Positions 17,337 through 27,404 are shown, counted from the first letter of the stretch. The stretch: 64,000 bases of DNA from Streptomyces sp. SID8352 (GCF_009862265.1 NZ_WWGX01000043.1:58276-122275), one strand, 5' to 3'. A program made the numbers and translations. Notes: generated by a model not told the origin, from the letters alone.

Positions 17337-18500
17337 GTGAGACTGCTGCACACGTCCGACTGGCATCTGGGCCGGTCGTTCCACAGGGTGAACATGCTCG
17401 AAGCCCAGGCCGGATTCATCGGCCATCTGATCGCCACCGCGCGCGAGCGCGAGGTGGACGCCGTCGTCGTCTCCGGCGACGTGTACGACCGCGCGGTGCC
17501 GCCGCTCGCCGCCGTCGAGCTGTTCGACGACGCCCTGCACCGGCTGGCCGCGCTCGGGGTGCCCACGGTGCTGATCTCCGGCAACCACGACTCCGCCCGC
17601 CGCCTCGGCGTCGGCGCCGGGCTCATCGACCGGGCCGGCATCCACCTGCGCACAGACCCGGCCGGCTGCGGCACCCCCGTCGTGCTGCGCGACCCCCACG
17701 GCGACGTCGCCCTCTACGGGCTGCCCTACCTCGAACCAGCCCTGGTGAAGGACGAGTTCGGCGTCGAACGGGCGGGGCACGAGGCGGTGCTCCGGGCCGC
17801 CATGGACCGGGTCCGCGCAGACCTCGCCACCCGGGCGCCCGGCACCCGCTCCGTCGTCCTCGCCCACGCCTTCGTCACCGGCGGAGAGACCAGCGACAGC
17901 GAACGGGACATCACCGCAGGAGGCGTCGCCTCCGTGCCCGCCTCCGTCTTCGACGGCGTCGACTACGCCGCCCTCGGCCATCTGCACGGCTCCCAGAGCG
18001 TCACCGACCGCGTCCGCTACTCCGGCTCCCCGCTGGCCTACTCCTTCTCCGAGCACCGGCAGCGCAAGAGCGTGTGGATCGTGGACCTCGGCGCCGACGG
18101 CTCCGTCACCGCCGACCGCGTCGACTGCCCCGTCCCCCGGAGGCTGGCCCGGCTGCGCGGCACCCTGGAGTCCCTGCTCACCGACCCCGCCCTGGAGCGG
18201 CACCGGCCGGACTGGGTCGAGGCCACCCTCACCGACCCGGTGCGCCCCGCCGAACCCATGGCCCGCCTCACCACCCGCTTCCCCCACACCCTCGCCCTCG
18301 TCTTCGACCCCGAACGCGCCTTTGACGACCCGGCCGTCAGCTACGCCCGGCGTCTCGCGGACCGTGACGACCAGCAGATCGCGGAGGACTTCGTGGCGCA
18401 CGTCCGCGGCACCGGACCCGACGACCTCGAACGCGCCGTGCTGCGCGACGCGTTCGACGCCGTACGCGCCGACGAGACCCTGAAGGAGACGACCGGGTGA
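17337..18500 (+). CDS. sbcD: nuclease SbcCD subunit D (exonuclease)
   Basis: 387 residues from GTG 17337. All phosphoesterase motifs are present: HTSDWHLGR (metal ligands D and H), GDVYDRA, GNHDSARR, LAHAFVTGG and GHLHGSQ. The capping domain follows, ending in a helical tail that contacts SbcC. It is the Mre11-like metal-dependent nuclease that with SbcC cleaves hairpins and protein-blocked DNA ends. Its last codons overlap the sbcC start by four bases (GTGA), so the subunits are co-translated. Confidence 0.97.
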   Translation: MRLLHTSDWHLGRSFHRVNMLEAQAGFIGHLIATAREREVDAVVVSGDVYDRAVPPLAAVELFDDALHRLAALGVPTVLISGNHDSARRLGVGAGLIDRAGIHLRTDPAGCGTPVVLRDPHGDVALYGLPYLEPALVKDEFGVERAGHEAVLRAAMDRVRADLATRAPGTRSVVLAHAFVTGGETSDSERDITAGGVASVPASVFDGVDYAALGHLHGSQSVTDRVRYSGSPLAYSFSEHRQRKSVWIVDLGADGSVTADRVDCPVPRRLARLRGTLESLLTDPALERHRPDWVEATLTDPVRPAEPMARLTTRFPHTLALVFDPERAFDDPAVSYARRLADRDDQQIAEDFVAHVRGTGPDDLERAVLRDAFDAVRADETLKETTG

Positions 18501-21490
18501 GACTGCACCGACTGGACCTCACCGCCTTCGGGCCCTTCGGCGCCACGCAGAGCGTCGACTTCGGCGCCCTGTCCTCGGCCGGGTTGTTCCTGCTGCACGG
18601 CCCCACCGGCGCCGGCAAGACCTCCGTCCTGGACGCCGTCTGCTACGCGCTCTACGGGGCGGTGCCCGGCGCCCGCCAGAACGGCCAGGGCATGACCCTG
18701 CGCAGCGACCACGCCGCCCCCGGCAGCCGCACCGAGGTCCGCCTCGACCTCACCGTCGCCGGGCGACGCCTGGAGATCACCCGGCAGCCGCCCTGGGAGC
18801 GCCCCAAGAAGCGCGGCGCGGGCACCACGGTCGACAAGGCCCAGAGCCTGCTGCGCGAGTACGACGCGACCGCCGGTACCTGGCGCGCCCTCAGCCGCTC
18901 CCACCAGGAGATCGGGGAGGAGATCACCCAACTCCTCGGCATGAGCCGGGAGCAGTTCTGCCAGGTCGTCCTGCTGCCCCAGGGCGACTTCGCCCGGTTC
19001 CTGCGCGCCGACGCCGAGGCCCGCGGCAAGCTGCTCGGCAGGCTCTTCGACACCCGCCGCTTCGCCGAGGTGGAGAAGCGGCTCGCCGAGCGCCGCCGGG
19101 CCGGTGAGGCCAGGATCCGCGAGGGCGACGCCGGACTCCTGGCCGACGCCCACCGCATGCAGCAGGCCGCCGACGGGGCCATGGAACTCCCCGAACTGGC
19201 CGCCGGGGAGCCCGGACTGGCCGAGGCGGTGCTCGCCGCGGCCGCCGTCGCCCGCACCACCGTCGCCGAACGGGTCACCCTCGCGCGGTGCCGGCTCACG
19301 GCCGCCGAGACCGACGCGGCCGACGCCGACCGGGAGGCGACGGCCGCCCGCGAACTCGACCGGCTGCAAAGGAGGTTCGCCGAGGCCGAGGAGCGCGCGG
19401 CGCGGCTCGCCGAACGGGCCGGGGAGTACGAGGCCGACCAACGGCGCCTGGAGCGGGGCCGAAAGGCCCGGGAGGTGGCCCCCGCGCTCGACCTCAGGAC
19501 CCGCGCCGAGGAGGAGCACCGGCGGGCCGCCGCCGCCGAGACCGCCGCCCGCGCACCGCTCCCCGCCGACCTCGCGGACGCCGGGGCCGACGGGCTGGCC
19601 GCCGCCGCCCGCCGGACCGCCGAGGAACTCGGCGGCCTGGAGTCCGCCCGTCGTGCCGAGGCCCGTCTCACCGAACTGGCCGCGGAACGCGCGGAACTGG
19701 ACCGCCAGGAGCGTGCCGACGAGGAGGCCCTGGACGAGGCGGACGCCTGGCTGGCCGACTGGGAGGAGACCCGCGCCGCGCTGCGCGCCCGTGTCGACGC
19801 CGCCCAGGAGGCGGTCACCCGCGCCGAACGGCTCGACGCCCAGCGGGAGCCCGCGAGGCGGCAGCTGACGGCCGCCCGGGAGCGCGACCGGCTCACCGCC
19901 GGGGCCGACGAGGCCCGCGTCCGGGCCCTCGGCCTGGCCGAGGACGCCACCCGCGCCCGCGAGCACTGGCTCGACCTCAAGGAGCGGCGGCTGCGCGGCG
20001 CAGCCGCCGAACTCGCCGCCCAACTCGCCGACGGCGCCCCCTGCGCGGTCTGCGGGGCGACCGAACACCCCGCCCCCGCCCGCAGGGACACCGGACACGT
20101 CGGCCGGGAGGCCGAGGAGGCCGCCCTCGCCGCCCACCAGGCCGCCGAGCGCCTCCGCGACGAGGCCGAACGGCACCGCGGCACCCTCCGTGAGGCCCTC
20201 GCCGCCGCCACCGCCGAGGCCGGCGACGCCTCCGCCGCCCACCTGGCCGAAGAGGCGGACGCACTGGAGCGGGCCCACGCGAGGGCCCGCGCCGAGGCAT
20301 CCGGACTGCGTCCCGCCCAGGAGGCGCTGGCCCGGGCCGAGGCGGAGCGGGAACGGCGGACCGGGGCACGCCAGTCGGCCGCCGTCCGTACCGCCACCCG
20401 GATCGGCACCCGCGACCGGATCGACCGCGAACAGGACGCCCTGGAAAGCGAGTTGGCCGAGGCCCGGGGCACCGCCGACAGCGTCGCCGCGCGCGCCGCG
20501 AGCCTGGAGCGGCGCGCCGCCCTGCTCACCGGCGCGGCCGACGCGGTCCGCTCCGCCGCCGACGCCGCCGCACGCCTCAAGGACGCCGACGCCCGCCTCG
20601 CGCACGCCGCCTACCGGGCCGGGTTCACCACCCCGGAGGAGGCCGCCGGGGCCCTGCTGGACGACGCCGCCCACCGCGAGACCCAGCACCGCCTGGACGC
20701 CATGCGGACCGAGGAGGCCGCCGTCCGCGCGATCCGCACCGACCCGGCCACCGCCGCCGCCGCGCTCCGCCCCCCGGCCGACCCCGCCGCCGCCGAACGG
20801 GCCGCGGCCGACGCGGGCCGCCGGCTGCGCGAGGCCGCATCCGGCCACGACGCCGTCGTCCGCTCCCACACCGAGCTATGTGCCCTGTCGGAGCGGGCCG
20901 CGACCGCCGCGCGGCTCCTCGCCCCGCTGCGCGAGGAGTACGACCGGGCGGCCCGGCTCGCCGCCCTCGCGGCCGGCACCTCGGCCGACAACGACCGCCG
21001 GATGCGCCTGGAGTCCTACGTCCTGGCCGCGCGGCTGGAGCAGGTCGCCGCCGCCGCGACCGCGCGGCTGCGGCGCATGTCGGCCGGGCGCTACACCCTC
21101 GTCCACTCCGACGACCGCAGCGGACGCGGGCGCAGCGGCCTCGGACTGCACGTCGTGGACGCCTGGACCGGGCGCGAGCGGGACACGGCGACCCTGTCCG
21201 GCGGCGAGACCTTCTTCGCCTCCCTGGCCCTGGCCCTCGGCCTCGCCGACGTCGTCACCGACGAGGCGGGCGGGGTCCGGCTGGACACCCTCTTCATCGA
21301 CGAGGGCTTCGGCAGCCTCGACGACCAGACTCTCGACGAGGTCCTCGACGTGCTCGACTCCCTGCGCGAACGGGACCGGAGCGTCGGCATCGTCAGCCAT
21401 GTGGCCGATCTCCGGCGCCGGGTGCACGCCCGGCTGGAGGTGGTGAAGGGGCGGTCGGGTTCGACGCTGCGCCTGCACGGGACCGGCTGA
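18497..21490 (+). CDS. sbcC: SMC-type ATPase SbcC of the SbcCD nuclease
   Basis: 997 residues. The N-terminal ATPase half has Walker A GPTGAGKTSVLDAVCYALYG and the Q-loop LLPQGDFARFL. A long Ala/Glu/Arg-rich antiparallel coiled coil is broken in the middle by the zinc-hook CAVC near residue 515. The C-terminal half has the signature LSGGETFFASLALALGLADVV, Walker B TLFIDEGFGSLD and the D-loop. It is the Rad50-like partner that tethers ends and gates SbcD. GTG start at 18497 overlaps sbcD. The coiled coil is shorter than in Escherichia coli SbcC (1048 residues), as usual in actinobacteria. Confidence 0.97.
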   Translation: MRLHRLDLTAFGPFGATQSVDFGALSSAGLFLLHGPTGAGKTSVLDAVCYALYGAVPGARQNGQGMTLRSDHAAPGSRTEVRLDLTVAGRRLEITRQPPWERPKKRGAGTTVDKAQSLLREYDATAGTWRALSRSHQEIGEEITQLLGMSREQFCQVVLLPQGDFARFLRADAEARGKLLGRLFDTRRFAEVEKRLAERRRAGEARIREGDAGLLADAHRMQQAADGAMELPELAAGEPGLAEAVLAAAAVARTTVAERVTLARCRLTAAETDAADADREATAARELDRLQRRFAEAEERAARLAERAGEYEADQRRLERGRKAREVAPALDLRTRAEEEHRRAAAAETAARAPLPADLADAGADGLAAAARRTAEELGGLESARRAEARLTELAAERAELDRQERADEEALDEADAWLADWEETRAALRARVDAAQEAVTRAERLDAQREPARRQLTAARERDRLTAGADEARVRALGLAEDATRAREHWLDLKERRLRGAAAELAAQLADGAPCAVCGATEHPAPARRDTGHVGREAEEAALAAHQAAERLRDEAERHRGTLREALAAATAEAGDASAAHLAEEADALERAHARARAEASGLRPAQEALARAEAERERRTGARQSAAVRTATRIGTRDRIDREQDALESELAEARGTADSVAARAASLERRAALLTGAADAVRSAADAAARLKDADARLAHAAYRAGFTTPEEAAGALLDDAAHRETQHRLDAMRTEEAAVRAIRTDPATAAAALRPPADPAAAERAAADAGRRLREAASGHDAVVRSHTELCALSERAATAARLLAPLREEYDRAARLAALAAGTSADNDRRMRLESYVLAARLEQVAAAATARLRRMSAGRYTLVHSDDRSGRGRSGLGLHVVDAWTGRERDTATLSGGETFFASLALALGLADVVTDEAGGVRLDTLFIDEGFGSLDDQTLDEVLDVLDSLRERDRSVGIVSHVADLRRRVHARLEVVKGRSGSTLRLHGTG

Positions 21491-21655
21491 GCCGCACCCA
21501 CCGGGCCCACGGCGGCCCGGCCCCCGACGCCCCCCCGTGCGGCGTGCCGTCGTCGAGGCGTGCCCGTCGTGCGGCGGACGGGCCCCCGGTGGGGAGCCGC
21601 GGCGCCGGGAGCCGCGGCGCCGGGCCCGGGTCGGGCGGGGGCCGCGACCGCCGGG

Positions 21656-21687
21656 CCCGGGTCGGTGTCCGTCGGCACCGACCCGGG
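21656..21687. terminator. bidirectional terminator hairpin between sbcC and the DUF885 gene
   Basis: CCCGGGTCGGTG (21656-21667) pairs perfectly with 21676-21687 around an 8-base loop. It lies 165 bases after sbcC and 19 bases after the stop of the convergent gene, so it can serve both strands. Confidence 0.7.
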
Positions 21688-21706
21688 GCGGGGAGCGGAC
21701 GCCGGG

Positions 21707-23395
21707 TCAGAGACCGGCCAGTTCGTCCACCAGGTCGTCCAGGCCCAGCGACCCCAGCGACAGCGCCGCCATGTGCCAGGACTTCGCGTCGAACGCGTCC
21801 CCGTGCCGCTCCCGGGCCTTCTCCCGGCCCAGCAGCCACGCCCGCTCGCCCAGCTTGTAGCCGATCGCCTGGCCCGGGATGGTCAGGTACCGGGTCATCT
21901 CGCTCTCCACGAAGTCCGCCGGACGGCTGCTGTGCGCGCCGAAGAACTCCTGCGCCAGCTCCGGCGTCCAGCGCTCGCCCGGGTGGAACGGCGAGTCCGC
22001 CGGGATCTCCAGCCCCACGTGCATGCCGATGTCCACGATGACCCGGGCCGCCCGCATCATCTGCGCGTCCAGGTAGCCGAGCCGCTGCTCCGCGTCGGTC
22101 AGGAAACCCAGCTCGTCCATCAGCCGCTCCGCGTAGAGCGCCCAGCCCTCCGCGTTGGCACTGACCATGCCGACCGACGCCTGGTAGCGCGAGAGGTCCT
22201 CGGCCACGTGCGCCCACTGCGCGAGCTGGAGGTGATGGCCCGGCACGCCCTCGTGGTACCAGGTGGAAACCAGGTCGTAGACCGGGAAGCGGGTCTGGCC
22301 CATCGTCGGCAGCCAGGTGCGGCCCGGACGGGAGAAGTCCTCCGACGGCGCCGTGTAGTAGGGCGCGGCGGCGCCCCCGGGCGGGGCGATGCGCGACTCC
22401 ACCCGGCGCACCCGCTCCGCCAGCTCGAAGTGGGTGCCGTCCAGCGCCTCGATGGCCTGGTCCATGAGGCCCTGCAGCCACTCGCGGACCTCCTCGACGC
22501 CCTCGATGTGCCGGCCGTGCTCGTCCAGGTGCGCCAGCGCCACCCACGGGGTCTCGGCACCGGGCAGGATCTTCTCCGCCTCCTGCCGCATCTCGCCCAG
22601 CAGGCGGTGGTACTCGGCCCAGCCGTACGCGTACGCCTCGTCCAGGTCCAGGTCGGTGCCGTTGTAGTAGCGCGACCAGCGGGCGTACCGCTCGCGGCCC
22701 ACCGTGTCGGGGGCGTCCCGGACGGCGGGCGCGTACACGTCCCGCATCCAGTCCCGCAGCTCGGCCACGGCGGCGCCGGCGCCCCGCGCCGCCCCGTCCA
22801 GCTCCGCGCGCAGCGCCTCGGGGCCGTCGGCCGCGAAGTCCTCGAACCAGCTCCGGCCCCCGCCCGTGTCGGCCCACTCGTCGAGCTGCTCGACGAAGGT
22901 CGCGGTCGGACGCGGGCCCGCGTGCAGGCCGCGCTCCAGGCCCAGCGCCAGCGACTCGCGGTAGCCCGCCAGCGCCGCCGGCACGCCCCGCAGGCGCTCC
23001 GCGATCCGGGACCAGTCCTCGTCGGTCCCGGCCGGTGTCACCGTGAACACCTCACGGACGTAGTGCGCGGCGGTGCCCATGTTGCCGACCGAGCGCAGCC
23101 CCTCGCCCGCCTCGTGGACCGCGATCTCGGCGGTCAGCCGCTCCCGCAGCAGCCGGGCGCAGCGGCGCTCCACGTCGCTGTCGCCGCCGGGACGCCGCTC
23201 CGCCTCGGCGAGCCGGGCCAGCGTGTCCCGGGCGAGCCGGGCGACGGCCTCCTGACCGGCGGGGGAGAGGTCGGGCAGACGGCCGGAACTCTCGGCCACA
23301 CCGAGGTACGTACCGGTGACCGGGTCGAGGGCGATGAGTTCGTCGACATAGGCGTCGGCGACCTCGCGGGGCAGCGGGGTCTTGGTCTCTGACAT
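21707..23395 (-). CDS. DUF885 family metallo-hydrolase (putative carboxypeptidase)
   Basis: 562 residues, the usual family length. DUF885 proteins are M32/M3-like helical zinc peptidases. The metal motif is visible as TWYHEGVPGHHLQLAQ (HExxxxHH) near residue 378, with the downstream EGWALYAERLMDELG providing the third ligand. No signal peptide is seen, so it should be cytoplasmic. The substrate is unknown, probably small peptides. ATG at 23395. Confidence 0.9.
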   Translation of the reverse strand: MSETKTPLPREVADAYVDELIALDPVTGTYLGVAESSGRLPDLSPAGQEAVARLARDTLARLAEAERRPGGDSDVERRCARLLRERLTAEIAVHEAGEGLRSVGNMGTAAHYVREVFTVTPAGTDEDWSRIAERLRGVPAALAGYRESLALGLERGLHAGPRPTATFVEQLDEWADTGGGRSWFEDFAADGPEALRAELDGAARGAGAAVAELRDWMRDVYAPAVRDAPDTVGRERYARWSRYYNGTDLDLDEAYAYGWAEYHRLLGEMRQEAEKILPGAETPWVALAHLDEHGRHIEGVEEVREWLQGLMDQAIEALDGTHFELAERVRRVESRIAPPGGAAAPYYTAPSEDFSRPGRTWLPTMGQTRFPVYDLVSTWYHEGVPGHHLQLAQWAHVAEDLSRYQASVGMVSANAEGWALYAERLMDELGFLTDAEQRLGYLDAQMMRAARVIVDIGMHVGLEIPADSPFHPGERWTPELAQEFFGAHSSRPADFVESEMTRYLTIPGQAIGYKLGERAWLLGREKARERHGDAFDAKSWHMAALSLGSLGLDDLVDELAGL

Positions 23396-23495
23396 GCGAA
23401 CATCCTCGTACGGATACCGGTGCCGCGTCAGCCCGCAATCCCCCGCGCCGGGGCGGGGGCGGCCGGATTTCGCTACGGGCGTGGCCGCCCCGGAC

Positions 23496-23978
23496 TCAGG
23501 AGGCGGCCCCGGGCGGCAGCAGCGGGCCGCACTCCCACTGCTGGAAGATCAGCCGCGTCTCGACCCGCGCCACCTCCCGCCGGGAGGTGAACTCGTCCAG
23601 CACCAGCCGCTGGAGGTCCGCCATGTCCGCCACCGCGACATGGACCAGGTAGTCGTCCGGACCGGTGAGGTGGAAGACCGTGCGGGACTCGGGGAGCGCC
23701 CGGACGCGGTCCACGAACGGCCCGACCAGCTCCCGCCGGTGCGGACGCACCTGCACCGACAGCAGCGCCTGGAGCCCGCGCCCCAGCTTCGCCGGGTCCA
23801 GCTCCAGCCGGTGGCCGAGGATCACCCCCGCCCGCCGCAGCCGTGCCACCCGGTCCAGACAGGTCGACGGGGCGACCCCGACCCGGGCGGCGAGATCCCG
23901 GTAGGTGGTCCGGGCGTCGTTCTGCAGCAGCCGCAGCAGATGCAGGTCCACCGGGTCCAGTACGACGGATTCGCCCAT
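23496..23978 (-). CDS. Lrp/AsnC family transcriptional regulator
   Basis: 160 residues. The N-terminal winged HTH reads LDPVDLHLLRLLQNDARTTY then AARVGVAPSTCLDRVARLRRAGVI. The C-terminal RAM ligand-binding domain includes FHLTGPDDYLVHVAVADMADLQ and ends after a conserved ETRLIFQQ strand. It is divergent from a Cys/Met-metabolism PLP enzyme with 60 bases between starts, the classic arrangement in which an Lrp-type protein senses an amino acid and controls its catabolic gene. Sulfur amino acids would be the expected effectors (inference). Confidence 0.93.
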   Translation of the reverse strand: MGESVVLDPVDLHLLRLLQNDARTTYRDLAARVGVAPSTCLDRVARLRRAGVILGHRLELDPAKLGRGLQALLSVQVRPHRRELVGPFVDRVRALPESRTVFHLTGPDDYLVHVAVADMADLQRLVLDEFTSRREVARVETRLIFQQWECGPLLPPGAAS

Positions 23979-24038
23979 CCGGCGAACGTAGCACGGCAGA
24001 GAGGCTCGAAGACCCGTTCATTGTTCACCCTTCGGGCC
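23979..24038. promoter_or_regulatory. divergent promoter of lrp-like and PLP-enzyme genes
   Basis: Sixty bases separate the start codons. The centre (about 24014-24033) is locally AT-richer than its surroundings and carries the repeat GTTCATTGTTCACC; on the other strand this is two GAAC copies separated by AAT. It is a reasonable binding site for the adjacent Lrp-type regulator, but no consensus is defined. Confidence 0.4.
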
Positions 24039-25319
24039 ATGGACTCTGCGAGCATGCCCACGTCACCATCCGCCGACGTACGCGCCCCCGCTCCCGGAAG
24101 CAGGGCGCTGGCCACCGAGGCGGTGCACGCCGGCCGCGACGACCTCGCCGGCCAGGGGCTGCACGCCCCGCCCATCGACCTGTCCACCACCTACCCCTCC
24201 CACGACAGCCGTGGCGAGGCCGCCCGCGTCGACGCCTTCGCCGCAACCGGCGCCGACCCGGACGGCCCGCCCGTCTACGGGCGCCTGGGCAACCCCACGG
24301 TCGCCCGCTTCGAGACCGCGCTCGCCCGGCTGGAGGGCACCGAGGCGTCGGTCGCCTTCGCCAGCGGCATGGCCGCGCTCAGCGCCGTCCTGCTGGTACG
24401 CGCCTCGATGGGGCTGCGGCACGTCGTCGCCGTGCGCCCGCTGTACGGGTGCAGCGACCACCTGCTCACCGCCGGGCTGCTCGGCTCCGAGGTCACCTGG
24501 ACGGACCCGGCGGGCATCGCGGAGGCGCTGCGCCCGGACACCGGGCTGGTGATCGTCGAGTCCCCGGCCAATCCCACGCTGGCCGAGGTGGATCTGCGGG
24601 CCGTCGCCCATGCCTGCGGCTCGGTGCCGCTGCTCGTGGACAACACCTTCGCCACCCCCGTCCTCCAGCGGCCCGCCGGGGACGGCGCCCGGCTGGTCCT
24701 GCACAGCGCCACCAAGTACCTGGGCGGCCACGGCGACGTGCTCGCCGGGGTCGTGGCCTGCGACGAGGAGTTCGCCGGGCGGCTGCGGCTGGTCCGTTTC
24801 GCCACCGGCGGCGTCCTGCACCCGCTGGCGGGATACCTGCTGCTGCGCGGGCTGTCCACGTTGCCGGTACGGGTCCGGGCCGCCTCGGCCAACGCCGCCG
24901 AACTCGTCCGGCGGCTCACCGGCGACCCGCGCGTCACCCGCGTGCACTACCCGCGCGTCGGCGGCGCCATGGTCTCGTTCGAGGTGCGCGGGGACCCGCA
25001 CGAGGTCATCGCCGGGGTCCGGCTGATCACCCCGGCCGTGAGCCTCGGCAGCGTCGACACCCTCATCCAGCACCCGGCGTCCATCAGCCACCGCATCGTG
25101 GACGCCGACGACCGCAGGGGGGCCGGGGTGAGCGACCGGCTGCTGCGGATGTCGGTGGGGTTGGAGGACGTCGACGACCTGTGGGCCGACCTCGACCGTG
25201 CCCTGGGGGAGCGGCCCGGTGCCGGGGCGGGGGCCGGGACGACGTCCGGCGCGGAGGCCGGGCGCGGTGCCGGGGCTCCCGGGGCGGTGGCGAGCGGAGC
25301 CCGGGGCGGCAGGGGCTGA
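24039..25319 (+). CDS. Cys/Met metabolism PLP-dependent enzyme (cystathionine gamma-lyase type)
   Basis: 426 residues from ATG 24039 (an ATG five codons later is an alternative). Fold-type I motifs in order: TEAVHAGR, PPIDLSTTYP, YGRLGNPTVARFETALARLEG, ASGMAALSAV, the pocket VESPANPTLAEVDL, VDNTFATPVLQRP, and the PLP-lysine LHSATKYLGGHGDVLAG. The C-terminal Ser/Val-rich LITPAVSLGSVDTLIQHPAS matches cystathionine/methionine gamma-lyases. About 30 residues of Gly/Ala repeats form a non-conserved tail. Reaction: elimination or replacement at the gamma (or beta) carbon of a sulfur amino acid; exact specificity is not resolvable. Divergent from an Lrp regulator that probably controls it. Confidence 0.9.
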   Translation: MDSASMPTSPSADVRAPAPGSRALATEAVHAGRDDLAGQGLHAPPIDLSTTYPSHDSRGEAARVDAFAATGADPDGPPVYGRLGNPTVARFETALARLEGTEASVAFASGMAALSAVLLVRASMGLRHVVAVRPLYGCSDHLLTAGLLGSEVTWTDPAGIAEALRPDTGLVIVESPANPTLAEVDLRAVAHACGSVPLLVDNTFATPVLQRPAGDGARLVLHSATKYLGGHGDVLAGVVACDEEFAGRLRLVRFATGGVLHPLAGYLLLRGLSTLPVRVRAASANAAELVRRLTGDPRVTRVHYPRVGGAMVSFEVRGDPHEVIAGVRLITPAVSLGSVDTLIQHPASISHRIVDADDRRGAGVSDRLLRMSVGLEDVDDLWADLDRALGERPGAGAGAGTTSGAEAGRGAGAPGAVASGARGGRG

Positions 25320-25598
25320 CGGCGGCGGGTGGGACCGGCCCCCGGGCGGGGACGGCCCCCGGGCGGGGACGACGGGCCCTCCGCCCCCGCCCGCCGCGTG
25401 GAGGGCGGGACCACGGCACCGGCTGCCGGTGGTGAGGCGGACCATGGGGCCGGTGGCCGGTGGCCGGTGGGCCCGGCGCCGCGCGGGGTGCTTGCGGGCG
25501 GCTCGGCGGACGGACCGCCGAGCGCCGTGGGTGCGGTGGGCGGACGGCCCGGGCGGCGGCGGCCGGGGCCCCGGCGGTACGGCGCCGCCGCGGGCCGG

Positions 25599-27269
25599 TC
25601 AGGGCAGCGTCCAGGCGCTGTCGGCCCGTTCCTCCGCCCTCACCGCCGGTACACCGTCCAGACGGGCGGTGATCACCAGGGTTCCTTCCTCCAGTTGGTA
25701 GTCCAGGGGGAGGCCCAGCCCGCGCATCGCCGCGACCATGCCGGTGTTGGTCGCCCGCGTCACCGCGTACACCGCGCCGCAGCCCGACTCGATGGCCAAC
25801 GCCACCAGTCGGCGCAGGAGTTCGCCCCCGACGCCCCGCCGCTGCCAGTCGTCCTCGACGAGCAGGGCGATCTCCGTCTCGTCGCCGTCCCACAGCAGGT
25901 GGCCGAGGGCGACGATCCGTCCGGAGGCGGTCCGCGCGGCCAGGGTGCGGCCGTGGCGCGGGCCCAGCAGATGGTCCAGGTACCGGTCGGCGTCCCCGGC
26001 CGGACCGTGGTAGCGGCCGCGCAGCGTCTCCGGCGAGCACCGCTCGTGCATCGCCCGGGCCGCCCGCAGATCGCGGCCGTCGGCGTGCCGGACGGTGACG
26101 CCGCCGTCCTCGGGCGGCGGCACCTCCCGGCCGGGGCCACCGCGCCGGCCGAGCCGGGCGTCCAGCCCGACCAGTGCCCTCGCCCGCGCGAACTCGGTCG
26201 GCGTGAACGGGGGACGGGGCCGTTCGACGCTTATCACTCCGCCCCCGGGCGTCCGCAACCGCATCAGCGTGTCCTCCAACGTCCCCTCCTCCGGAATGCC
26301 GCCGTCCTGCCCGGTCTCGGCCCCGGGCTCCGACCGGACGGTGCAGCGGCCGAGCAACTGCCTGAGGGCGACGGGAAGTTCCGCGCCGTCCAGCGCGGTG
26401 CGCGCCGCAAGGCCCAGGACCCGGGTCGGGGCGTCCACCAGATCGTGGGTGTCGGCCCGCTCCGTCCAGGTGTCCTGGCCGCCCGCCGCCGCGACCGCCG
26501 TGGTCAGCTCGGCGCCCGAGAGCGCGGCCGGCGCGCGGAGCAGGAACTCGTCGACGGTGCCCTCGGCCAGCGGGTGCGTCTGGAGGCCGAGGATGTCGAC
26601 CTCCCGTTCGGCCAGCACCGCGCACAGGGCGGCGAGTGACCCCGGGGCGTCCTCGACCGTCGTCCGCACCCGCCACAGCACCCGGTCACCGGGCGGTACG
26701 GGCGCGGAGGGCGTGAACTCCTCGTACGGGACCGGGAAGCCGGGGGCGGAGGCGTCCCGCGGGGCGTGCGCCGCTCGGGGCGCGGGGGTGCGGGCGGGGG
26801 AGGGTACGTGCGGGGGCGTCACGGAGGGAGCGGGTGGGAACGTGCGGGCGGACGGGGCGGGGAGCCCGGACGTACCCGAGCCCGAGCCCGGGGCCCGGCT
26901 CCCGCCCTGGCCCGTGACCAGGGCGGGAGCCGACTCCGGGGCGGCGCCCTGGGCCGTGCGGGGAAGCCCGCCCCCGGGGGTCCCGGGTGCGCTCCTCCGG
27001 GCGGCTCCGGGGGCGTCCTCCGCGCCGCGCGCCGCCCGGGTGCCGCCCGCCGACGTCCCGGGCAGTCCGCCCCGGCGGCCGTCGGCCGGTGGGCGGAGTT
27101 CCGGCTCGCTCACGGGGGGCGCGTTGCCCGAGCGGCGTGTCCGCCGTGTGCGCAGACCCGCCGTGGCGGCCAGGGCGATCACGGAGGCGGCGAGCATGGC
27201 GGGAACCCCGGGGCCGTGCTCGAACAACTGGGCCACGGCGTTCGTCACGTCGGACATGTCTCGACTCAT
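25599..27269 (-). CDS. ACT-domain plus GNAT acetyltransferase fusion
   Basis: 556 residues from ATG 27269 (ATG 27257 possible). A hydrophobic stretch (PAMLAASVIALAATAGL, residues 22-40) could anchor the N-terminus. About 130 residues of Pro/Gly/Ala-rich linker follow. The ACT domain starts near residue 200 with RVRTTVEDAPGSLAALCAVLAE. The C-terminal GNAT domain has EIALLVEDDWQRRGVGGELLRRLV, the acetyl-CoA-binding Q/RxxGxG loop. This suggests amino-acid-regulated acetylation of a protein or metabolite; substrate unknown. The upstream frame stays open into the phoD-like relic, but the ATG follows a normal-looking 135-base promoter gap. Confidence 0.8.
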   Translation of the reverse strand: MSRDMSDVTNAVAQLFEHGPGVPAMLAASVIALAATAGLRTRRTRRSGNAPPVSEPELRPPADGRRGGLPGTSAGGTRAARGAEDAPGAARRSAPGTPGGGLPRTAQGAAPESAPALVTGQGGSRAPGSGSGTSGLPAPSARTFPPAPSVTPPHVPSPARTPAPRAAHAPRDASAPGFPVPYEEFTPSAPVPPGDRVLWRVRTTVEDAPGSLAALCAVLAEREVDILGLQTHPLAEGTVDEFLLRAPAALSGAELTTAVAAAGGQDTWTERADTHDLVDAPTRVLGLAARTALDGAELPVALRQLLGRCTVRSEPGAETGQDGGIPEEGTLEDTLMRLRTPGGGVISVERPRPPFTPTEFARARALVGLDARLGRRGGPGREVPPPEDGGVTVRHADGRDLRAARAMHERCSPETLRGRYHGPAGDADRYLDHLLGPRHGRTLAARTASGRIVALGHLLWDGDETEIALLVEDDWQRRGVGGELLRRLVALAIESGCGAVYAVTRATNTGMVAAMRGLGLPLDYQLEEGTLVITARLDGVPAVRAEERADSAWTLP

Positions 27270-27404
27270 GCACCTACTGTGCGGGAGGCGTGTTGCGCGA
27301 TCACTAAGCCTCTGTGACCGATGGGTAAAAACCGGCCGACCCACCGCGCACCGGAGGATGACGCCGGTGCGCGGCACTTCCCCCAGCGTACGCGAGTCCT
27401 CCGG

